NCBI GenBank assembly: GCA_964036665.1
Contig: OZ038530.1
Location: 19,800,001-19,864,000, forward strand
Source of the DNA: Gordius sp. MW1
Taxonomy: Eukaryota > Nematomorpha > Gordioida > Gordea > Gordiidae
Direction of reading: 5' to 3'
Length of the DNA: 64,000 bases
Both the position numbers and the translations under genes were made by a program. This document shows positions 27,671-39,556 of this stretch, piece after piece; the stretch's first letter is position 1, and every line of letters begins with the position of its first letter. Under the pieces are notes generated by a model, which was not told the origin of the DNA, searched no databases, and was given only the letters and a program-made list of their open reading frames with translations.

Positions 27671-28543
27671 ATGAAAGTGTTCAATAATATACACAAATCT
27701 ATAAGAAATAAAGATTTGAATGTTTTGTATGATAGCCATATACCTATAAATCTCTTTCAAAAAAGTATCTTGACCGTTGGCTCAGCCTGCATTGCCTTAT
27801 TTAACCCAAGGAGAGATGGTTTGCTTGAAACAAAGAATGTTAAATCTTTTTAGACATGGTAGCTACTCTTGGAGAAGTAATTGGCTATCAGTCCTTGAAA
27901 TACATGAAAAGAAAAATGGAAAATACTATGGAAGGCCAAGAAATATTGAAGTACATAAAACTTCATTTATCTATACTTTTAATAGGGAAAAACCTGTTTT
28001 AAATACTGAAACCATTGATTTTGCTTATTTAAAATCTCTTCCCCAAGAAACATTTGGTAGATCATATGCAAATTGGATAGAAAAGAATGTAAAATATTTG
28101 ATAATAAACACTATATACTTTAGAAAGTTACTCCAGATTCGAGGAAACCAGTACATTTTGTTGACAATATTGAATTAAGATATGTGATGCAACGCTATAG
28201 GGAAACTCATGATTTATTGCATACAATTTTGGGAATGCCAACTAATTTGTTGGGAGAAGTTTGTGTTAAATGGGTGGAAGCTATCCAATTTGGCATGCCT
28301 ATGTGTCTATTAGCTTCTTTATTTGGCCCATTAAAGTTTAACGCTAAGTATTCATTTAGCAATTATTTCTTATATAATTTTAAAATAAGGCAAAGGAAAA
28401 AGTATATCAACCATTATCTGTTATGGGCTATAAAATGTGGCTTTCAATCAAATTTTTTGCTCGGCATTTATTTTGAAAAACATTGGGAAGAGCCATTGGT
28501 TATTTTACGTCAAAAACTAAATATTAGCCAGCTGCCAAAATAA
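27671..28543 (+). CDS. COQ4: Ubiquinone biosynthesis protein COQ4, five exons with ultra-short introns
   Basis: Mitochondrial inner-membrane-associated protein needed for coenzyme Q biosynthesis and assembly of the CoQ complex. Exons: 27671-27818, 27854-27950, 27986-28088, 28124-28347, 28390-28543. Introns are 35, 35, 35 and 42 nt, all GT...AG, in phases 1, 2, 0 and 2. Removing them gives 241 residues (human 265). Landmarks in order: LYDSHIPINLFQKS, VGSACIALFNPRRDDMVATL, YLKSLPQETFGRSYANW, HFVDNIELRYVMQRYRETHD, the zinc-type motif HDLLHTILGMPTNLLGE (HDxxHx11E), VKWVEA, GIYFEKHWEEPL. Without splicing the gene looks frameshifted twice and truncated. The 42-nt intron keeps the frame and would be missed. 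A canonical AATAAA lies 43 nt after the stop. It is convergent with SLC35C2, 371 nt between stops. Confidence 0.97.
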
Positions 28544-28585
28544 TATTTGTAATATGTTTATTAAAACATAGTCTCTAAATATAAA

Positions 28586-28591
28586 AATAAA
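28586..28591 (+). promoter_or_regulatory. COQ4 poly(A) signal
   Basis: AATAAA 43 nt after the COQ4 stop codon, in a short spacer before the convergent SLC35C2 gene. Confidence 0.6.
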
Positions 28592-28914
28592 ATATTCTTT
28601 ATTCTTGATCAACCAAAATAATATATATGTGCATTTAACATAATAGGATAACACTTTCATATATACGTTTAGTAACAATTTTTAAATAAATATAATACAC
28701 CCATAATTTGCAATTTTAAAATGCTATCAAATAAATAATCATTAAAACTTCTACAACCAATACCAACCTTTAATCCAATTTAAAAACTTGAATTAATAGG
28801 TATAAATGCATAACATAAACAATAAACCCGTGAGTTATTCAAGGTTATAATATGAGATAAAAAAGTGTTAAACCGTTAAATAGTTGTCATGGATATGTTG
28901 TATTCGTTGAAATT

Positions 28915-31900
28915 CTAGGATTTTGGATGTTTTAAATTTGTCAAAGAGGTTGCAGGTTCGTGGAAGTCACTAAGATTGTCTGAATCGTCATCATTCAAGG
29001 GTTTATACTTTGGGCCCGCTGTCAGTGTGAGGATTAGCCTTTCTCCGTTGGTACAAGCTGCCTTCAACAACTTTTCCCCCGTCCCATGATGGCTTAAGCT
29101 TAGTTTTCGATTGCTGGGTAGTGTGGGGGATAGTTGATGGTGATGTTCTCCCACCCCATATCCTGGCTCCAAAAAACATAAGAAGTTTTAGCGTTTCAAT
29201 TTTTTTGTGTCCCATATGGACACTACATATTAGTGTTGTAAAAAAAACTGGGGTTTGTTTAGTCAACCTTTAAATGAACAAAAATACCAGAGATCAGATT
29301 GCCCGGCCCGGCCCGCTGCCCGAACAGGCCCGGCCCGGCCCACAACTGTCCTAAATTTTTATTTTCGGGCGGGCACGAAGAAGATAGGATTCGGGCAATT
29401 CGGGCTTAATGAGATTTTTTAGATAGTGTATTTTTTTGTTACTTTTCATTAAATTGCATATGGAAATGCTAAAAAATCGCCATCCGTCCCCAAGTTATTT
29501 TTACAATTTTTGCCAGAACCCCTTTATTTCCATCAAGTCCCTAGCTAGGTTATGGAAAGGATTAAAATATTTCTATTTATGCAGCCCTTTCATTGTTCGT
29601 AATTCGCATGTGCCGTCTATACATTACATAGTACAAAATCGTCACCCCAAATGATACAATGCCTGAAAGTGTTAAATTTCACTAATATCATTTAATTTTT
29701 AACAAATGATTTAACAAGGCTTCTCCAATTCGCCTTTATTATTCCCTTATCACTCATCGCTAAGCTCAAATATTTTAGGAAGACCAAATAATACGTTTTT
29801 TGACCAATTAGGATTAAAATTAAAGTACAAAAGTTTCATTTGAAAAAATCATTCGACTTTTAAATATTGAAAATTTTGAGGTCGCAAAATTTCGGGCCTA
29901 ACAGGCAAATTTAATATTTCGGGCCGGGCATTTCGGGCAGCATTAATGTTTCGGGCGGGCTCGGGCGGACACCAGAAGGGTTCGGGCGGGCAATGAGGTT
30001 AGAGAATTGAACCGGGCCGGGTACGGGCAGAAAATTCCTAACAAATCTGACCTCTGAAAAATACATCAAAATCCCCTGGTCTGTTAATTTAAATTTTGAC
30101 CAAGTCTAGAGGTCGAATGAAAGACAGACCAAAAGTTTTAGTTGCGCTGCAAACACCAAATATTTTTTTCCCCATAAAAAGTTTGTTAATTTATGGCTAA
30201 TTATAATACGGTAAAATGTAATACAAATATAGTATACTAAAAAAATTAAATAAGAGCTTTAAGTAGCTAATATAATATCTTCCTCTTTTAAGAAAGGGCA
30301 AGAATCCAAAAATCACTTAAAATTGAAATTTGCGATTGACTAAACCCTGGTCTTTTAAAACATTAGTCCATATATTCTACGAGTTCGTATGACAATAGTT
30401 ATGGCGTTGGCATAGCTTATTCATGAAATTTTCCTAGAGCTACCCAGAAGGCAGCTTAATATGGGTCAGGTCAGACTTTTCAAAAAGAAACAGGTAAAAG
30501 CATTCGAGGAGCGGACATTGATAATATAATAATTAACCAATGAATCCTTATGGAAACTTTCCTCAATAAAGTCTTGTAAAATCGAGTCATTAAAATCACA
30601 GTTTATACCTAACTTCGACATTCAATCCCATAACAAATACGATCCTTAATCAATTGAAAAGAATGGCCTGTTTCTAAACTAAAGAAATTAAAGTAGCGTC
30701 ATGACATATCGTTTTTATAGTTAACAGCTTCGAACAAGGGGTTTTAATGAGCTATACAAAGTAAAATTGGTGAGATTTTTTAAAATCTAAACCATAATAT
30801 TTAGTATCTAAAGATTCCTGTCTTTCCTCGTCTAGACCCCTCAAGTTAAATTTTTTTTACTTTTAATCATGGGCGTAGCTAGAATTTGAATTAGAGGGAG
30901 GCAATAATGATTTAGGGGAGGGCAAAATGATCAATTTTCGAAGCCATAATTATATTAAATTTTAATGTTTTTTTAGAGGTGACTACGCCCATGTTTTTAC
31001 TAAATTAACTTAAATGTCAAACGGAGCAGGGAAATTGGAAAGCATACAATTGTTTCCCTTAATTTTTTTAGTTCCAGAATTATTTCTCCATAACAGCCTA
31101 TAATATAATTTATAACGAGGCTAATTCAACAAAAACCATAATTTAGTGCATAGCCAGGACATATGGCACGCTTAAATGTAAACAATTTCTGATTAAATGA
31201 TTAATCAATATGCTGGATGTCAGGGATTATAGGGAGTCGTGGAAGGGGCAGAAGGGGGCACAAATTAATTTGTCATGAAAAATGTGCACGCCAGATATTA
31301 ATCATCGTAATTACTCAAAATTAGGTCAATGTCCCGTTTGTCAAATAGCTACGAAAAGTGAGAACCTAATGTTTATGGAATATTATAATGTCGAGACCGA
31401 TAAAATTCAAACTATCCGCGAAAATGTGCAATTTTAACCCATATCAAACAAAGAGAACAGTTTTAATTTTAATGAACCAAACCATGAGATTTCTATGTTA
31501 TAAATATTTTTAGTGTCCTTAAAAAATATTCTTTAACAGGGATAAAAATCTCCTAAGTTTCTCCTAAATGTTGTTAACTTTGTTTAAATACCTCGGAGTA
31601 ACGCGATCTAAATGGCAGCGGAATAATTTGAGATCTTCAAATGGACTTTAACCCTCCCCCATGATTATTATAAATAAATTAAATTTGGCTTTTGAAAAGC
31701 GATCGGACCCTTAAACTTAAGTTCAGCAAGATTGCCCAAACTAACTTGATTATAAATTAAAAAATAATTCTTTTGCGTAAAGGTCGGCTTGGATACGAAA
31801 GTTAAAACGCAATATAATGCATTGCCTTAGCAAGGATTCTTATCGGACTGAATGCTAAATGCATGTTTAAAATCTTCCCTTCCATAAAAAATGCATCGAT

Positions 31901-34900
31901 CAAAGATTTTTTGTGGTTAACTACAATTAATCATTATTTTAAACGTGTAGCTTTTGAATCATGCCGTCAAGAAAATGTATTATGATTGGGGTTTGTTTGA
32001 GTGACAAAATCTAGATTTTGTAAGACCCCAATCCTTTTATTAAAAATGACTTTACTAGTTCTAGAGAAGAGTCCTAAAAGGGGACAATGCAAGATCAATA
32101 AAATGAATACACAGCCGGGTGGTCCTTGACGAATCTGATGAATAGTTTTTTATTTATACTATTTTTTGCTCGCAATACAAACTAAGAACCGCGTGGGCCT
32201 ACATTAAAGTTGAATTTAAAAAAGTAGTGCGCATTTTGAAATCGAACAAATTCAGTACCTAGATAACACTTTTAGTTTTAAATAATGAAATAGCCCAAAA
32301 TAAACATAAATTTTTCTACAAGGTTCTCGCGTGAAAACCTTTTTTATTATAGAGACCCAGCTAAAAACCGACGTATATTTCGTGACTCAAATTGAATCGC
32401 TACCCAAACTTCACCTTTTATTTAGTCGACTTTTGGTTCAACTAAGACTAACGCCAGACTTAACAAAATCAGACCAAAATTCTGGTCTCTTATTCAACTT
32501 TGGACTAAGCCTTGGTTTAACTAAGAAGGGCCCCGACTTAATAAAACAAACCAAAATGAATCTATTTTTCAATTTTCGCCTAAGCCTAGCTAGAGGTCGA
32601 CGTGAAAAATAAACTAACCAAAACCCAGGTCAATTTACAAAACTAGTTTCGACCTTAAGCAACTATTAAAAAATTTTAAGACATACAAGTTGAAATTATT
32701 GTTATCCATCTTTGGTTTACCTTCCTTGGCGTCGTTATTTTTTGCAGTAAATCGGAGCAAGACGTGAAGCGTTATCCCTACCAGGCAGAGCAAGAGCCCG
32801 GCAAAATTTGTAGGGGATAACTGGTCGCCGTTGTATTTTGCCGCCAAGAAAAGGGTCAACATTTCCTGTTAGAGTAAAAAAGGGTTTTTAACCAATGGAA
32901 TTATTTATGACAAGCTGATCTCAAATAAAAATAACCAAATTAAAGCATTTTAAAATTTTGTGATCATAGGGACTCTTTTTACCATAAAGAGAGACAATAT
33001 TGTAAATTCAATCAACCTAATGTTAAAACCGTAGCTAGATTTGTTAAAAATACAAGCGAGCAATTTTAGGGGATATAAAGGAGTAGTAGGTAGAAGCCTG
33101 CACGGGCCGTCCGAAGCTCGGGTCGGGTCTGATAGGGCAACCCGACCCAAGGCCCGAACCCGGCTAGAAACGACCCATTAATTTAATATAACTTTAATAA
33201 ACCCATATAATAAATATCTTCGTACCGCGTACACAATACGGCTTTAAAACTTCAGCCCCTCCCCCCTGTCTATAATAAATGTTCATATAGGATAAATTCA
33301 CAATTGCCACGAGACCAAAATAAAACAAGTAAATATTTCAAAAGTTTATGTATTTTGAAACCTTAACTTTTAGTTTTAGCAATAAAATGTGTATTCTTTA
33401 ATCCAAACTTAACCTTGTTTTAAATTACGAATAACAAGCAAATTCATTTTAAGTTTATGTGATCATAGTTTTCAAAAGTAAGATTCTCATAACAGTTTAA
33501 ACTTCAAAAAAAACCGGCCGAGCTAGGGTCGGGCAAACTAAAAATTTAAAGGTCGGGCTTTGAATGGCCGAAGTGTTAGAGCTAACCTTAAATATGCCCG
33601 TGATTCCTAGGGTAAGTCCCGAGGTATGCAGGACGAGCAAATATTCGCTGGCTTCCATACCGAAGGCCAACACGCTTCCTATGGCTATTTTACTCAACAT
33701 TTCGGGAGTCAGAAATCGACCCATGTCCCAGTAAAGTTCTCCTGTAAAGTTATATATTCATTTTACAATTGAAGCGCGAACAAATTTCCAGTGCACGATT
33801 TAGGGCTTGTCTTAATATCGGATTAACCGATTCAATTTCATGGGTCAAACTCGGTTTTAATTATTAATATTCTGTTTTTTTGCTAGTTAAAAAACATTTA
33901 TTTTCGCTGTTTATTTCAACTCTTGAGATTAAATCTAAACTTTGCTGTTATCTAAAAATTTAGAAAATTTTGCAACTTACAAAATCGCTTTTATGTTACG
34001 CGTCTGAAATGTAAATCAGCTGAGAATTCGAAGTTAAGACACGACTATGTTATAACATGGTTATAACCCGTACGACGATTTTTGCTGCGCAGCAAAATCC
34101 GATATTAAGACAAGCCCTTCAGGCGGAAGCTTTAGTTTTCTTTTAATTTAATATAAGGGAAATTACTTTGGAGAATCAAGGCTTCACTGAGCCGAATTAG
34201 AGTATTTCAATGCCGTAAAAAGAATATTTGAAATTAATTGCTATAACCTATACACACATGATAATTGCTATGCAATATATGGGTTCGTTTTTGGTTGTCC
34301 GTCCGTCCTGTCCAACTTGTAATTTTTTAATAATTGCTATGGAAACTTATACGGGTTTTTAATGGCTGTGGACTTATGCCTCTGTGGATATAGCTATGTA
34401 TGATGACAAATTTTAAATAAAAAGAATAACTTAAAAAGCATCATGGGTGTGTACAAGAGGGGGGCGGGACCCCACTTCTCCACAGAGATAAATTTTTATA
34501 AATTGTATGATAACACGAATATTTTTTTTAAATAATTATTTTGTCCCAATTAAAATCTTGGTTGCGCCTAGGATGTTAATTAAACAAATGGCAAAAAAAG
34601 TATAAATCAAAATAAAAAACGAAAGATTCAAAAAAATTATTCGTTCTCATTTCCTATTATAGCACATGTAATTTTTAAAAAACTATAAAAATAACTTTAT
34701 GTTCAAATAATTGACGACTAGTGATTCATTAGTCATCAATTATTTGAACATGAATAATGTCCAGAACACCAATCGAGTCTGAAGTGTTTAGTAGTCGAAA
34801 AAATTTAATTTCTGAAAAAACTAAGGGTAAAGTTGGCCCAAAAAATCTTAGGTTTATGTAGTTATAACGTGCCATTTATATATACAAATTCCAAAAATGA

Positions 34901-36533
34901 AAATTCAAACTAGTGTGCAAAAATGAATTTAAAAAATATTATAGATCAAGAACTTTTCGACATAATCGACCCCTTATAAATCCAAACAGCAAACTTTTAA
35001 AATTCGGTAGGGGGGGGAGGTTTATTTATCAATTCCCTTTTAAATATTTTTCCTTTTTGTAAAAACATAAGATTGGCACTTTTAAAGATTTAACAATAAA
35101 TTTAATTTAAAATAAACATAATTATTTAATTTAGATATACATTGAATTCTTAAAACTTATTTTTATCTGCTTATATAATTCAATTTCCTGCTATTTAAAT
35201 TTTTTATCTATATTTGGACAGCAATCATATTAAATACATACTAATCTTAATTTTTGGGCATGCCATTTATTAAAGTTTTTTGGATGTTGATCAGTAAATA
35301 TTTTTTTGCTAGTTGCCAAAATAACACACCTTCATGACCTTGAGTTTGGTAAAGCAGTAAAAAAAGTGAAGAAAAGCCTTTTCACAAATATAAATTAAAC
35401 TAATCCTTATATGTTTGTGATTTAAAATAGTGTGAATTATGTTATTTATATACATATTTTTTGTCCTATTTTTTTATCAACTAAGGTATAAGTGGGGGGG
35501 GGTGTTAATATTATGCAAAATAAATTAAGGGATAAAATATCATCTTTGACCAAGTAACAACAACATTTAAAGTCAATGGATGAGTAAGTAATTTTTAAAA
35601 ATTTTATTTTATAAAGCAAATTTTTATAAATTATATTAATTACTTTCAAATACTATTGCTAATGGAAGCAAAATTGTTAGCATCCATGGTTGCACATAGA
35701 ATATGACATCTAAGGGGTTGGTTACCGCTAATATTAAACAATAAAAATATATCTAATATTAAACAAAAATTATATATATAGTAGGTAATAAATTTAAGCA
35801 AAATTTATAAAACTGCTTTAATACCAAATTTTTTATGCTGTGTTACGAATTGGGCTAGAGACCACCTTACTCCTCCAATCATAGCAGCAATCATAACTAA
35901 TACAAAACCTTTCAAATTAAACTGAGTTGCATGATAAGTAAAAAGAAATAGGCCAATGGATATGAGAAACACAGTAATTATATTTGACACTTTCTATAAG
36001 GATTAATACTATAAAGATGGTGTATTTTACCAAAGTTTGTAGACGTAAGCAAATTGAAAATAAAAATATGAAAACTATACAGGAGGATTTAGACATGGTG
36101 TACCTTAAAGATATAATTGTTTAAATAGGATGCTTAAATATTACAATGAAACAGTTATGAACTCAAAGCTCCAATTGGAAAGTCCTATATCCAGACCACT
36201 TGCAATACCTTAAATTATTGTTGTAACCATAGATAATTAAATTTTTACCAGTAGGAATTAAAGTTTTCCAATACATAGTAAAATCCAAATGAAACGGATC
36301 TTTTCTCGTAAAACAATTGATAATTTTCCGAATAATAAATGCATAAATAAACTTTAGGATAATATGTCCAATAACAATAGTTAGCGGATAATGAAAATCC
36401 TGAAAATACAAAAAACTTTGACTAAAGTTACTTTTATAAAGTATTTTTGGTAAAAAGTTAACCCTATTGACAATGAATCATAAAACAAGACCAATGCAGT
36501 AATGTGGAAACAGATAAGCACTGAGCTATTCAT
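28915..36533 (-). CDS. SLC35C2: SLC35C2-type nucleotide-sugar/triose-phosphate transporter family protein, nine exons
   Basis: Multipass drug/metabolite-superfamily transporter of Golgi/secretory membranes; the vertebrate protein influences GDP-fucose availability and Notch fucosylation. Exons: 36432-36533, 36249-36399, 36145-36208, 36031-36103, 35825-35993, 35644-35727, 33587-33741, 32721-32865, 28915-29162. Phases are consistent throughout and the join is 1191 nt (396 residues; human 365). Matches in order: LVLFYDSLSIGLTFYQKYF, FHYPLTIVIGHI, GLDIGLSNWSFEFITVS, YTMSKSSCIVFI, IGLFLFTYHATQFNLKGF, NPLDVIFYVQPWM, VLAFGMEASEYLLVLHTSGL, EMLTLFLAAKYNGDQLSP. Introns are 32, 40, 41, 37, 97, 1902, 721 and 3558 nt. 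The last exon (acidic LNDDDSDNLSDF tail) rests on splice phase and composition only. Long introns hold hAT elements and relics. Confidence 0.93.
29235..30160. repeat. GTCGAC-family repeat split by a hAT insertion
   Basis: Left half 29235-29287 (TAGTGTTGTAAAAA, TTTAGTCAACC) and right half 30057-30160 (CCCCTGGTCTG, TCTAGAGGTCGAATG, CAGACCAAAAG) match the ends of the 6412-6575 repeat once the hAT element at 29288-30056 is removed. Confidence 0.6.
29288..30056. mobile_element. Non-autonomous hAT with GC-rich subtermini
   Basis: Terminal repeats CAGAGATCAGATT and AATCTGACCTCTG, with a perfect 8-bp duplication AAAAATAC (29280-29287, 30057-30064). Subterminal regions are packed with CCCGGCCCG/CGGGCGGGC words, about 130 bp on each side, around an AT-rich core without a transposase. 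Lies in the last SLC35C2 intron. Confidence 0.92.
30868..30993. mobile_element. hAT MITE of the CATGGGCGTAGC family
   Basis: Starts CATGGGCGTAGCTAG and ends GACTACGCCCATG, with the family interior GGCAATAATGATTTAGGGG...GGGCAAAATGA. The flanking 8-mers CTTTTAAT and TTTTTACT agree at 6 of 8 positions. Confidence 0.75.
32330..32640. repeat. GTCGAC-family repeat, larger diverged copy
   Basis: Contains TAGTCGACTTTTGGTT, CAGACCAAAATTCTGGTCT, CTTGGTTTAACTAAG and CTAGAGGTCGACG in tandem, related to 6412-6575 and 60180-60360. Lies in the last intron of SLC35C2, just downstream of its eighth exon. The open frame across it is repeat-derived. Confidence 0.5.
33090..33570. repeat. GC-rich hAT relic adjoining an SLC35C2 splice donor
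   Basis: Inward-facing GC-rich ends at 33095-33170 (CACGGGCCGTCC, CGGGTCGGGTCTGAT, CCCGAACCCGGC) and 33508-33565 (CCGGCCGAGCTAGGGTCGGG). The right end stops about 20 bp from the splice donor of the seventh SLC35C2 exon (33587). Terminal repeats are degraded. Confidence 0.5.
33802..34118. repeat. 317-bp MITE with 23-bp terminal inverted repeats
   Basis: Ends AGGGCTTGTCTTAATATCGG(ATT) and the exact complement ending CAAGCCCT. Just inside the right end is a small palindrome, TTGCTGCGCAGCAA. No target duplication resolved. Lies in the sixth intron of SLC35C2, 60 bp upstream of the next exon. Confidence 0.75.
34255..34345. repeat. TTGCTATGCAA-terminus repeat fragment
   Basis: GATAATTGCTATGCAAT, ATATGGG, TCGTTTTTGGTTGTCCGTCC, CCAACTTGTAATTTTTTAAT. 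The inner part recurs in reverse at 20467-20530. The first word forms the ends of the array-bearing element at 44189-45493 and occurs at 6881-6900 and 46003-46022. Confidence 0.6.
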
Positions 36534-39309
36534 ATTTCCAATTTAACTAGCACACTAATTTTATAGGTGTCAAATGCCTACATTAACAGATGATAACAAA
36601 ACATAACAAAAGTACAGCCTATATTAATTCAAGTTACAAATAACTGCAAAAACTTAGCCTCACATAATAAAATACACCCATATCTATGTGTCAGTCATTA
36701 TTTATCTATATGTTAGTATTGAATTATTGACATTATTTATTTTTTCTAAATATTTAATTTGTTTAGATATATATCTACTAAAAAAATCTTATACTCCAAA
36801 GTATTAGAGTCATATCCCCGAGAAGTGACCAACCTTAGATGCGGGATCTAATATTTATGTCGATAAGAATATTATTTTTTTTAAGAAAAATACTTAATAA
36901 ATATTTAGACAATTAAAACAGGGTAACTCTTAGCAATTTTTTTAAAATAAATTAATTTCATGAGCCAAAAAGTTTTAAAGCATAAGCAGTGGCATAGCTA
37001 GGGAGGGGGGGGGCAAGAAGGCCTTGCAAAATTATGGTCCCTACGGTCCCCCCACCACCAAGCAATTTTTAATGTATCTTTGATTCATTAAAAGATTTGT
37101 ATACCGCATGATGATCTAAAACATCTTGGTACCACATGGATACCATAATCTTAATTGTTTATTTTATAATAATTAAATCTTTTAATTGAGCGAAGCGGCT
37201 TACTTATTTTAAATTTTAGCTACGTAATTTAGTAACACTCAAATTACAACTTGACGTATTTTAATGTTCTTAACTTTAAACAACAGCTTTAATCAAATAT
37301 GTATGTTTTATTTTTTGGGTTTGGGGCATAACCATTGGTCATTTTACAAAAATAAGAAATTTCTCTTATCAATATAACAGTTCCTTTGCATTAATTTATT
37401 GGAACACACTCCCTTTTCGCCATATAATTTTATGTTGTCTTAATATAATCGTTTCAATTGCAGAGTTTCGTTGTTATATAATTATATGCATTCATTATAA
37501 ATATAATTTTTTTTCGCTTAGAGACGCACGATCTGACCCTACCAGGCCTTAAAAACTCAACCCGCAGGCTGAGCTTTTGCTTTAAAAAACAACTTACCGG
37601 GGACGGGCCCTAATATAATCTAACGGGATCGGGCAGAAAATAGATATAACAGAAGTCGCTGAAAGCCCGTTACAAAATCATTTAGATTTTATAAAGAAAA
37701 GTGTATTTTTTGAAAATTTAAATTAAATTATAATTATTGAATGATTTTTAAATTAATAATGCAAAAAATTATATTTTTCTCGTCACTAATTAACGCATTC
37801 ATCAATATCAAAATGCGCATTTTAACTTGATTTGTGTCAATTAAATACTATATATAGACGTAGTCCACTTCAATCATACACTTTTAGAATCTATTAACAT
37901 TAGAGTAAGCTAATTAAATATTTTAATAAGTGTAATTTTTTTCTTGATTATTATTAGCATCTGTAAAATATATCTTATGCCTAGTTACAATAAAAAAATT
38001 ACAATCGAATATAAAAAAACAAGGACCCAGGTTCCCATTTCCCATTCCCACAAGACAGAAAAATTGCTTATATCGCACTGCGTTTATTCCCCTATATTAA
38101 GTTGCGATGTTCACCAGCATTGCAATTGAATTTGATTGAGTTATGGTGGCTTGAAGCTATTCCTAGCTAGCTTTATAGGTCAATGTTTCAAGATTCAAAA
38201 CATTTATATATACCCTATAAGACTCTAGATATTATAATAGAAAATTTTCTTGCTAAATGTTCCGAAAGTGTGGATGTATATTCAAAGCGCCCCTACGTGA
38301 TTTTAAACTGATTTAAAAATATAAGTAACACCCAAAGAAATTCCCTCATCCAAATCACTTCAATAAGCTAATTCCATTCTCTTAACTTCTGACCCTTCGT
38401 TAAAAGGAAAATGGATCCGATGGTTCTACGCTCATCTGACAAAGTGGTATTTTAAATAAAATTCTAACTATCAAGACATTTTCGTCCTCTCAAACAAAAA
38501 TTGTAACGCCCTAACGCTTAGTAAGGATCGCAAAACGAATAAATACACCCCATACAACATTTCCATCCCGTTTGTCGCCTCATGCTTAGTGGCCTAGCTA
38601 ACATTTTTCACTTAAGGGGAGGAGGGCGATCTTAAATTTCACACCAGTGGGATGGGGTCAAGGGCGTTTAAAAAAATTTGTTATAGCAATTTGTCAAATT
38701 TGATAATCAGCTATTCCGTGTATTTTATTATGTTCCAAAATCTTAGAATTTACTTTACCTTCGAATTACACGTGAGCAAGCAAAATTAGAGACCTGCAAC
38801 GGGCCTCTTTAGATCAATCAGCCCTCCCGATAAAAATATCTTAGTTAAAGCGAACTAGACATCTATAGCTAACCCGGTGTAGTAATGGATTCAACGATCG
38901 TTAAATTTAACATAACGTCAATCAAACATGTCAATCAAGTGTCATTTATTATTTTGATTAAATGTTGAAATAGTTTTTATTGGTGGATAAAAACGTCAAT
39001 CATCAATAATATTATGTTATTTTTATGCTTAATTTTAGTCGTGAATGTAATTTTTTGTGTACCATTTAATAAAGCTGCTTCAACTTTAACAAAAAATTTA
39101 TTAAATAAAAAATAAATTAATATTTAGTAAATTTTTAATCAACTTATTTTTTTAAATACAGCTTGAACTTGAAGTGGCTAAGCTTATACAACATTATATA
39201 TTTTTACCAAATAATAATAAAATTGTGTTATTTTGATGCTTAATTTATTAAATGAATAATAAAGTTAATATTAATAAATTTTTAATTAACCTATTTTATA
39301 CTATTATAG
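36534..39309. other. Upstream of SLC35C2, no gene seen
   Basis: AT-rich. Holds one end of a CAGTGGCATAGCTAGGG hAT (36993-37065, with an adjacent poly-G) and GC-rich hAT scraps at 37530-37640 (CGGGGACGGGCCC, CGGGATCGGGCAG). The SLC35C2 promoter should lie just above 36533, but no core element can be identified. Confidence 0.4.
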
Positions 39310-39556
39310 CTAGATTACCCTATTTCTCTTTAGGGGGGAGGGGGGCGATTTGCCCCCCCCCTTGATTTTTACCCTCTTTCTCATCAGGAGGGAGGGGGTG
39401 ATTTGCCCCCCCCCCCTATTTTTTACCCTCTTTCTCATTAGGGGGAGGGGGTAATTTGCCCCCCCCTTATTTTCTACCCTCTTTCCCGCCCCCCCCCCCT
39501 GGTGGAAACCCCCCTTTTATAAAAAAGGTAAAAAATAAGAGGGGGGGGGGGGTGAA
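39310..39556. repeat. G/C homopolymer minisatellite
   Basis: Three units of about 60-65 bp, each a poly-G block, GATTTG or AATTTG, a poly-C block, then TTACCCTCTTTCTCAT. They are followed by an inverted partner, AAAAAATAAGAGGGGGG. Each unit can fold on itself, and the G runs could form quadruplexes. Confidence 0.75.

Noticed and set aside
27671..28543. COQ4 as a frameshifted pseudogene
   Set aside because: All apparent frameshifts coincide with GT...AG segments of 35 nt whose removal restores the family sequence in the correct phase. A fourth, in-frame 42-nt segment also fits the family length when removed.
29003..29266. Second minus-strand frame overlapping the last SLC35C2 exon
   Set aside because: Its frame does not fit the phase-1 junction from the preceding exon. 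The alternative frame does and ends with a plausible acidic tail.
32331..32612. 93-codon plus-strand frame
   Set aside because: Lies entirely in a GTCGAC-family repeat.
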